In this document: positions 56,785 through 64,000 of the stretch, in pieces
Numbering within the stretch: position 1 is the stretch's first letter
Layout of the letters: each line of letters opens with the position of its first letter
Assembly (NCBI RefSeq): GCF_958295425.1
Contig: NC_081149.1
Coordinates: 5,981,194 to 6,045,193 of the forward strand
Length of the DNA stretch: 64,000 bases
Reading direction: 5' to 3'
Origin: Solea solea
Lineage: Eukaryota; Chordata; Actinopteri; Pleuronectiformes; Soleidae
Made by a program: the position numbers and the translations under genes
The notes under the pieces: model-generated
Database searches by the model: none
Told to the model about the DNA's origin: nothing
The model's input: only the letters and a program-made list of their open reading frames with translations

Positions 56785-56802
56785 ATGATGATGTACTTCT
56801 GG
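56785..56802 (+). CDS. Candidate first coding exon (18 nt of coding)
   Basis: CACCTCCACC precedes ATG, a near-ideal Kozak context. Codons are ATG ATG ATG TAC TTC TGG (MMMYFW), then GTGAGT, a consensus donor, so the exon ends in phase 0. Reading through the donor gives only low-complexity sequence and GT repeats, which supports splicing here. I do not recognise the protein. The short start resembles the brain isoform of the nuclear receptor RORA (MMYF), but that isoform's exon continues further and ends in phase 1, so I do not make the assignment. The rest of the gene would lie beyond 64000. Confidence 0.45.
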
Positions 56803-57193
56803 GTGAGTACCCGGATTTCTCCCGGACTTCAACTCTGCACCAGCAGTGTGGTGCACTGCATGCGTCAGTACACCGTGTGTGTGTGTGTGTGTGTTTTCAT
56901 GTGTTTCATTGACGCTGATCTGCTGCAGATGCTACAGAAGGCCTATAGCAGGGACACGTCGGATTTATTCAGCCTTTAAATGAGAGAGTATTACCCACAA
57001 GTATTGTTACTCAACTTCCACTGACAGTCCAAAAATTACCCAGCATGCACTCTGTTGTGTGTGCACATACGTGTCGCCAGTCAGTCGGCTATTTAACGTG
57101 GCGCTCTGGGTCTTCTGGGGACACAAGTGTGGGCTTCTTCTGTTATTTTTTCTTTTGGGGGTGACGTTGCTGTTTTTGTTACCCAGTATTTAT
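56803..57193. other. Intron-like sequence
   Basis: (GT)n near 56876-56893. Nothing else is recognised. Confidence 0.4.
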
Positions 57194-57195
57194 TT

Positions 57196-57250
<55 letters not shown>
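57194..57250. repeat. (TTCT)n microsatellite
   Basis: About 14 tetranucleotide units. Confidence 0.95.
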
Positions 57251-57253
<3 letters not shown>

Positions 57254-59169
57254 TGTCATAAATGAAGCCACGTTAAGCACAGGACGAGGATGATTACGGA
57301 CTGTCAACCCAAGCTGCTGATTAATTCTGTTCGAGAGATCATGTGTGATTAGTCAGATTAGTTTTGTCCCCTCGGTGGTTTCTATTCTCCCTGCAACAAT
57401 AGTGGCCCCTTATTTCAATCATTATTATTCTTCTTCTTATTTTACATGTTGTTGCTGCTGCTGCACATTGCAGCAGTTTTTCTGTGAATTCTTTCACTTT
57501 TTCCCTGAAAAACAAAGCAAACTCTTCTTAATGGCTGCTCATATTTACAGTGTGTGTGTCTGTGTGTGTGTGTGTGGCAGCCTTACTGAACATAAGCTCA
57601 GATTTCTGTTGATAAAGCATCTTTTTTGGTCGGGCAGGGCAGAAAAGTCACTTTATACGTCGACGACACCATTATAAATGACCTAATACGCGGAAAGCCT
57701 GTGTGTGTGTGTGTGTGTGTGTGTAAAAATGTGAATAAGAAAAAAGAGCATGTTAAGCCGCTGTGAACGAGGCAGCACTGCGTTATTGATTGAGAGCTCT
57801 GATTTCTGAGCGGAGAGACAGAATGATTTTGAGGCCAAAGTTTCTCCCGAGTGGAGAAACGAGCTTGACAAGGAAAAACTTTTTTCCTTTTTGTTTCCGA
57901 GTCGAGCGGAGGAGACGGCGAGGTTTTGATTTACAAATTATGTCATAACTCAAAGAAAATAATACAGCAAGGTTTTTTTTTTTTTTTTCACTCCCCCCTC
58001 CCACTTTTCGGTGAGGCCTCGCTCTAACGCAGGCCTTCTCCGAGTGTTCCTCCAGTTTTTGATTCACTGTCGTCTGGAATCAGTGACACAATATCTGTGT
58101 GTGTGTGTGTGTGTGTCTCACACACTCACTCACACACACACACACGTGTGCATAATGATGCATAATTTCTGTGTCATTGCAGGTGAAGACACAAGAACGA
58201 GGCTCAGGTTTTAGATCATTGTTATGGATGTTATTAACTGACACAGTTAAGTGAGAATAGGACATATCGCTGCAGTCATTCAGGAGGATGTTTTACTTGT
58301 TCTAGCTTCCCAGTGTGAGGACATATTTATTCTGCTTCTCTATCTGCACGCCGTAAAGTTTCAATTCAAATTTGAAAGTTTTTTACGGAACATGCTTGTT
58401 ATTTTGTCAGGTTTTCTATCAGCTTCTCAGTGCATGACCTGCATTTTTACGGCACCTTGAGCTCTTGAGGAAAAGATTCTGTTGACGGCGTGTGAACCTT
58501 CCTTGCATTCATGTTAGATTTCCGTGATTCTGATTTTGGAAACCTCTCACAAGACGAATGAACTCTTCACTGATATTCAAACGATTATGACGATGAGTAG
58601 ACTTGAGCCGTGTTCTCAACAATTTGTGCTAAAAACTTTACAACTCATCCTTTTACTGCATTTCTTGCATTACTGATATTCCATTTCTGATATTCCATAG
58701 ATTAAATGATGAATTAAACCGAAGAATAATCCTACACAGGAGCAGGAACATGCACTTTTGACTGGCAGGTATAGGAATGAGTTGGAAAACATTCATATAA
58801 CATAAAATAAAATAAAATAAAATGGATGCTTCTTCTTGTAACAGTGCAGGAAGTGAAGGTGCGATATTTATGGCTACTTCCTCACCTTCTCAGGTGTTTT
58901 TTTTACGTCCCCCCCGCAGGCCCTAAAATCAACATCTGCTCCGCGGCACGAAACATTCGCCGAGCAACACAAAGAGAGTGGGAAGTGTGTGTGTGTGTGA
59001 GAGCGCCGCTTTACACCTGTCACTCCGCGAGAAACGCATCACCATAATAACCCCGTGCACACCCGCACGCGCGCCAGATCAATGATTCACCACACATTGT
59101 TGGCGCGTGTGCGTGCAGCGGGCGAGGGCGCGAGAGTCGGCCAGCGTTTATCTGCGGGAGGAGGGTGGG
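57251..59169. other. Intron-like sequence, no exon seen
   Basis: (GT)n near 57550-57574, 57701-57724 and 58097-58114, (CA)n near 58131-58144, T tract near 57973-57989, AAAAT-type run near 58803-58822. An acceptor-like CCCCGCAG at about 58912-58919 leads into a short open stretch but no credible donor. Confidence 0.4.
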
Positions 59170-59760
59170 ACCGCCTCCTGTTTGAACTGCAGGTGGTGAG
59201 CATTACCTGCGGTCCCTCCGGAGGCCTGTCAGCCGTGCATCAGTCTAGGGAACCTGCAAGCTCCCCCTCATTAGAATATTTATTCACCGAGCAGATGTTC
59301 TTATCCAGGGCAATTACCTTTGGCTTACATTTCCCTGTTGCCCACTGATATAGATGAATGTGTATACAAAGACGTCCCAGGTTATGCATGGGGCCCCTGG
59401 GTGCCACCCACCTTCCTCTCGCCCATATGCGCGGTGGGCAACGCCAGCGACCGTCTGCTCCGCCACAGTGTGCAAAGCCCAAAAAAAGCCCCCGTCCTCG
59501 ACTCCTGCCTCGGTGGTAATTGGAGGAAGTGGAGGCTGCACATCTCGCTGTGATGGCCACGCGGTGATGGAGCGACGGCCTGTACATCATTCTCTCCACC
59601 CGCCTGTTCCTCTGTATTAGCGACAGAGAGGAAGAAGGGGAAGAGGCATGGAGTGGAGAAGCCATGTATGCTTCTGTCCTCCCCTCAGTGTGATGAATAA
59701 TTTAGCAGCGCAGGGCCCTCGCTGTCGAGTGGAGATGGTGGTAATGGGGAGGCTGGATAT
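59170..59760. promoter_or_regulatory. Candidate conserved non-coding block with old repeat core
   Basis: Unique sequence from GAGCATTACCTGCGG through CTCATTAGAATATTTATTC, CCTTTGGCTTACATTTCCC and ACTGATATAGATGAATGTG to GATGAATAATTTAGCAGCGC. The part GAGCAGATGTTCTTATCC plus AGGGCAATTACC aligns with 10990-11030 and with the AGCAGACGCTTTTATCC core common in fish repeats. Confidence 0.35.
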
Positions 59761-60205
59761 ATATGGCATGGCAAGGAGCAATGGTTTACGTTAAGACTTT
59801 ACCCGCGCGACGCACTCAAGTGTGCCACGGGCTGCTCATACAGTGTGTTTGGCCTGCATTAATGATTTGTCTTTATGTGTGTGTGTGTGTGTGTGTGTGG
59901 GGGGGGGGGGACGCGATGACAGAAACGTCCACAAACATGCGCGTAAAAATGAGGAAGGAGCCGCTTTGAGGCTTTGGATCGGCGGCCATTTGGCGCTCTG
60001 GGTTCCTCCTCGGCCTCCCCGTAGATGAATTGTGCAGGTTCAGCAATCATGTAAGATCATTACAAATCACACTGTGTGACATGGATGTAATAGATTTGGG
60101 TAACGACGTCAAGTTTATGACAAACGTTCAATATGTGCCCGGTTTTTTTTGTGTTTTGCTGTCACATATTTGGAGGATATTTCTTTCATTTCTTGTCCAA
60201 ACGGT
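59761..60205. other. Intron-like sequence
   Basis: (GT)n near 59877-59899 followed by about 12 G. No exon is supported. Confidence 0.4.
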
Positions 60206-60310
60206 GTCAAAGTCAGTACTGTAACCTCAGCAAGTCGCCTGCCAAGTTTGAAGCCCGTCAGGCAAACTGTTGGACAGACAGACAGACAGACGTTTCTTGT
60301 ATTTATAGAC
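60206..60310 (+). repeat. Old dispersed repeat, copy 2 (AAGTTTGAAGCC family)
   Basis: GTCAAAGTCAGTACTG, CGCCTGCCAAGTTTGAAGCC, (GACA)n, GACGTTTCTTG and ATTTATAGAC, in the same order as 315-441. Confidence 0.6.
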
Positions 60311-60949
60311 ATATGTAGGCATGTAGGGATGAGCTCTTATGACTTTCAGTGTTGGCGTTGACGTTGACGTTACTGGCCATAATCTTTGGACCGGATGTCG
60401 GAAGAAGTAAAAATGTAAATATAATATGATTAATAAACCTTCTAAATGTGACGTCAAAGCTTCACTAAACAACAACAACATGCTGTAAAGAGGTTCCACT
60501 TTGGTCCAAACCAAACTATCAATTAGCTTCTTGACAAACAATACCCCAATCAATACGCACGTCATGTTATTCTAACTTGATTATCAGGGATTTACTGCCT
60601 GTCGTCACATGCGTTATCACACATTTCCCTCGGCATCAAATCATAGAAAAGTATTGGTATCGATAAGTAGTATTGGTATCGATGAATTACCTAAATATGT
60701 GCCTTATGTTTTTGAAATGGCTGATTCTAGCAAAGTTCTGAGGTTGTGATATTGGCATTATATTGGTCACAAAAGGTTATATCACAGCATCATTAGCATA
60801 GGCGATGTGACACAAATATACACAATATACGCAAGTTTTCCTCAGGTTACGTGTGTTTGTAGAATCTCTCTCACGTTATGGCATATGTAGCTCCGTGTGT
60901 ACCTAAACGCGGAAGACCAAGGTTCTAAAGCAGAAGAAATCTACCACGT
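60311..60949. other. Old-repeat-like and unique sequence
   Basis: TATTGGTATCGATAAGTAG and a second TATTGGTATCGATGAATT near 60650-60690 suggest an old hAT-type fragment. No gene. Confidence 0.35.
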
Positions 60950-61145
60950 GTTGTGAAACGAAAAGCAAAATAAAGCAAAAAATGACTTTGATTATGTTTA
61001 TGGCATAATAGATAAAACGAAAAATTTCAGGAAATCTTGAAAAATGATTCCGTTGTTACATGGAGCTAATAAACCTCGAAAATATTCAAATTCAAGAAGC
61101 TGAAAAGTCATCAACTGCAACCCTAATTATTTCAATTCAAATTGT
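60950..61145 (+). repeat. Dispersed element fragment, same family as 9543-10020
   Basis: TTGTTACATGGAGC and GAAAATATTCAAATTCAAG plus AAGCTGAAAAG match the right part of the 9543-10020 element, including one single 42-bp-type unit at 61078-61106 (about 26 of 30 bases equal). It ends CAACTGCAACCCTAATTATT. Confidence 0.65.
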
Positions 61146-61429
61146 CATAAATTATTGTTCATATTCAGCAGAAATAAACACTTCACTCATCACAAACCAC
61201 CACATTCACAGTCCTGCAGAAGAAATCACCCCGATGGCTTCACACCGGTCGCCTCACGTCTTGCGACGGCCCTAAGAACAGACAGGTCACGTGACACACG
61301 CCTGCGTTTCTCCGGGCTTCCTTTATGGCCCCCCCCCCCCGTGCATACACTACAGTGTATGTGGAGCGCGTGTTGTGGCCACACTGCATTTCTATAAGGT
61401 CTGAGACTGCACACCCACACAGCGAGGTG
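61146..61429. other. Intron-like sequence
   Basis: C run near 61329-61340. Nothing else. Confidence 0.4.
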
Positions 61430-61850
61430 GTTTAAATTCACGGCGGACAGCGTAGTACAGCTGATCAGGCATTCCGAGCGAGAGGGCGGCGAGGCGGGGT
61501 GCGGCCGCTGCCGCCGCCGCCGGTTTCATATTGCAAGATGAAGTGTTCGCAATCGTTTGTTAATGTATTAATTGATCTGTGTCCTCAGACGGGGAGGCCG
61601 ATCAGGAGTAGTGTCACGTAGACTCTTTAGTACTCGCCCAGACGCCTTCATTAGACTCCACTGGCCCAGCTCTCCAACCCCCATTACGGGGGCCACGCCG
61701 CCTCACACTTTACCTGACTGCTGTAATAACTTCAGACATTTCTATCTCGCTGGCAAGTCCTCAGACAGCCGGGACCGTTTGGGGGCTTAACATGGAATGT
61801 GAGGCGCTTCTTTAAAAGGCTTATACTGCAGGTGATTCACTCCAGGGGAA
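61430..61850. promoter_or_regulatory. Candidate conserved non-coding block
   Basis: CAGCTGATCAGGCATTCC, TTTGTTAATGTATTAATTG, CGCCTTCATTAGACTCC and GCTGTAATAACTTCAGAC in unique sequence. A GCC run at 61507-61521 interrupts. Confidence 0.3.
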
Positions 61851-61886
61851 GGAGGAGGAGGAGGAGGAGGAGGAGGAGGAGGAGAG
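61851..61886. repeat. (GGA)n microsatellite
   Basis: About eleven GGA units. Confidence 0.9.
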
Positions 61887-62004
61887 AGAACGTGGCGTTG
61901 TTTTGTCTGCACTGTTGCTCCTCTCCGTCTCCTCTCATACAAGTTTCAGGAACGGCTGTTGCAATCAGTCATTAACTTCCAGCTTAATGTTTTATAATGT
62001 GGAA

Positions 62005-62006
<2 letters not shown>

Positions 62007-62037
<31 letters not shown>
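62007..62037. repeat. (CA)n microsatellite
   Basis: About 15 CA units. Confidence 0.9.
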
Positions 62038-62039
<2 letters not shown>

Positions 62040-62269
62040 ACAGAGAGGTGATGTAAGAGCGCTGCTGCAATAAGGAAGCAGCAGTCGAGTCAGTGCATCC
62101 AGGAAACTGTTCTCTCTTTAAGCGCTAATACCGACGGGATTAAAACCGACCTCATCTGCTTGTAAACTGCATATTTTTTCAAACATAAACACCATTTTCT
62201 TTTTCCCTTTTTCCCTTTTTCTCTTTTAAACCCCGTGCTCCACCTCTCGGACTCGGCGGGATCATTAGC

Positions 62270-62445
62270 GATCGGTAGCTCTCGCAATAATTCTGTCAGC
62301 TTCTGGTCTCCCCCCCCCCTTGGGGCTAATGGGTCTAGAGCCTGGCTAATTGTGATTAGACTCTGACAGCAGGTTTTACTTGCAGGGTTTTCACACCACA
62401 GTCCTCTTTGATATTAGCTGCACAGCTGATAAAGAGATTAGATAC
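62270..62445. promoter_or_regulatory. Candidate conserved non-coding block
   Basis: GGGGCTAATGGGTCTAGAGC, CTGGCTAATTGTGATTAGAC, TTGATATTAGCTGCACAGC and GATAAAGAGATTAGATAC follow a C run in unique sequence. Confidence 0.35.
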
Positions 62446-62610
62446 AGAGAGAGGCGGCGGCGGCGGGCGGAGGAGGAGGAGGTGGAGGAGGGAGGGAGTG
62501 GTGGTGGTGGTGGTGGGGTGTTCTTAAACTACAGAAAGACACCTACACAGGGGAAATCACTGGCGAGTTTAGCAGAGGAAAATAGATCCGGACGCAGTAA
62601 AAGCCTTGCG
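62446..62610. other. GGC/GGA/GGT-rich low-complexity stretch
   Basis: CGG units near 62456-62465, GAGGAG units near 62467-62492 and GGT units near 62499-62516. The open frame over it is low complexity. Confidence 0.5.
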
Positions 62611-62960
62611 CTCGCTTATTGCACCTGCTATCATTAGCGCTTTTGTACACATGGTCAGCCTCCCAGGGAAAAGTCATTATCCAGCTGTGCCGTTATTTTT
62701 CTGCTGTTTTCTCCTAGTGGAGTGTGACTTCAGGGCTATAGCCAGCGCAACCATTTAATGCCTCCAACACAATAAAGGACTCTCGCCTTAATGATGTGGG
62801 ATTGGATGGCCATGCCTCAGGTTGTCCAGGGGCTTGTGAGCTGTTACTACGAGCGGCCATTTTGCGAGGCTCCGTGTCACTTCAGCCCCGACCATTCCAG
62901 AGGAGAAGGAAAAACAAAAATCCGATTTAGTGATTAATGGCGGCGGCGGCGTTTGAAGGG
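62611..62960. promoter_or_regulatory. Candidate conserved non-coding block
   Basis: CCTGCTATCATTAGCGC, GAAAAGTCATTATCCAGC, CAACCATTTAATGCCTCC, CGCCTTAATGATGTGGG and TAGTGATTAATGGCGG in unique moderate-GC sequence. Confidence 0.35.
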
Positions 62961-63212
62961 CCCTCTCTGTCTCTCTTCAGCAGGATTGCGAGAGTAAAGG
63001 AGGGAGTGCGCCTGAACAGTGAGCCGGTGGAGTAGTGGGATGGAGACGTGGGCCAGAACATGAGGTGATAGTGTCTGTGTGGAGAGATCACGCGCTCAGG
63101 GAACGTGGTGGAGAGGATGTTGGGAATCAAGTTTTCACCGAGAGTGAAGCGGGCGACATTAAAGCTGCAGTATGGAACTCTATAAGGGATACTGTTGATG
63201 TCAAGAGTGACG
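62961..63212. other. Unique sequence leading into a repeat
   Basis: No gene. TTAAAGCTGCAGTATGGAAC near 63160 looks like the start of a dispersed element. Confidence 0.4.
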
Positions 63213-63290
63213 CGACGTGACTGAGGGAGCGTTTGTGTGTATACAGCAGGAGAGCAGGGACGGGTAGCAACTCTATTTCAAAAAAGCAAA
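63213..63290 (+). repeat. Dispersed repeat, copy 2 (TGACTGAGGGAG family)
   Basis: GTGACTGAGGGAGCGTTTGT, ATACAGCAGGAGAGCA and CTATTTCAAAAAAGC parallel 2991-3055. Confidence 0.5.
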
Positions 63291-64000
63291 CTAGTGACAA
63301 ATCTAGCGAGACCTTCTTATTGGACTCTTTTTGGAGCCTTTGACGTCTGATCCATAAATGTTACGTTTTCTTTGTTTAAAATAAATCAACGCACTAAAAA
63401 AACAAAAATATATCAGTGTCCCATGCCCGGATAAAGTCATTCTACACATATTTATATTCACTTTTTGTCTTTCTCCTACAGCGTCCCAACAGTGTAGCAA
63501 CTTTTTTTAGGACAACCAAGGGCTACTTCCCTAATTGAGGAGCATTTATCCCCTAAAAAGCTGTTGACCGACGGGTTTTTCGAGCAGTAGAATTCACACC
63601 AACCTGTTATAACGCTGGCTTCAACAGCGCTGTGGCAACTCATTTGACAACATTTGTTTATATTAAAAAGTCACGCACTAAAGTTATAAAAATATTAAGC
63701 TTCTCCAACCAAATGATGAGTCAAAAAAAAAAACGGACGGAAAGGTTGAGAGAGTTGTGCCCCAAATTCGGTGACGTGCCCAACACCTAAAAATAGGCAG
63801 AGACATCATTCGAGCGTTGACAGTCGGACCTAAAAAAAAGTGCGTGGAGAAATCACGTTGTGTCATATTTAGCCTCCGAGAGGCAGCGAATGAAAGCTCT
63901 CCCTGGCAGTTTTTACACGCTTTGGCCTAAAAATGTCCTTCCTCAGCCGATTTAAGTTAAGAAACAGCGTCTCTCAGCAGTCATTCATTTGCAGACGCTC
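63291..64000. other. Unique sequence, nothing recognised
   Basis: A tract near 63724-63733. No exon or element is supported up to the window edge. Confidence 0.4.

Noticed and set aside
56785..56802. Assignment of the start exon to RORA isoform 4
   Set aside because: The start MMYF is similar, but the known isoform's first exon encodes several more residues and joins in phase 1. Here the donor follows after six codons in phase 0.
58912..58985. Exon with acceptor CCCCGCAG
   Set aside because: The acceptor is plausible, but the only donor-like GT lies in a GT microsatellite, and the short peptide has no coding character.

Overview
The window looks like nuclear DNA from a ray-finned (teleost) fish. 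The evidence is very dense (GT)n, (GATA)n and (CAG)n microsatellites, a tRNA-derived SINE of the common teleost type, several short hAT-like DNA elements with 8-bp target duplications, and no compact gene arrangement of any kind. There is no operon, ribosome binding site, phage, plasmid or CRISPR array. Almost every open frame longer than 60 codons is either a translated microsatellite or chance.

Only two coding pieces can be argued for, both on the + strand. One is a 110-bp internal-exon candidate at 49215-49324, with a good acceptor, a good donor and one open frame. The other is a very short first coding exon at 56785-56802: a strong Kozak context, ATG-ATG-ATG-TAC-TTC-TGG, then a consensus donor. 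It follows a purine- and CTG-repeat-rich leader that looks like a 5' UTR and promoter. Both exons end in phase 0, so they could be alternative starts of one large-intron gene, but I do not recognise the product. The rest would then be intron or intergenic DNA.

Layout. 1-16 kb: mostly unique sequence with scattered old repeats, several blocks that look like conserved non-coding elements (about 6.4-6.8, 7.15-7.48, 10.87-11.1, 12.7-12.9, 13.4-13.55 and 14.45-14.7 kb), a pure CAG tract at 8.8 kb and a hAT-like MITE at 10.4 kb. 16.3-17.3 kb: a CNE-like block with a perfect inverted RUNX-type site, followed by a 755-bp GATA/GGAT array. 18-31 kb: repeats, hAT-like and palindromic elements, with CNE-like blocks at 25.9 and 27.8 kb. 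33-40 kb: short tandem repeats, a hAT-like MITE, an intact SINE and a 960-bp GTAAG/GTAAC satellite with a 278-bp higher-order repeat. 42-49 kb: four copies of a palindromic element mixed with CAG tracts and CNE-like blocks. 49-57 kb: the two exon candidates with strong CNE-like blocks between them. 57-64 kb: further CNE-like sequence and old repeats.

The most distinctive feature is a family of at least nine long near-palindromes (a terminal motif close to CACACCAAAGTCCATAGAGA and its reverse complement at the other end) spread from 12 to 49 kb. The CNE calls come from sequence character only (unique, moderate GC, clustered homeodomain/POU/E-box-like cores). No alignment was possible, so they are hypotheses.
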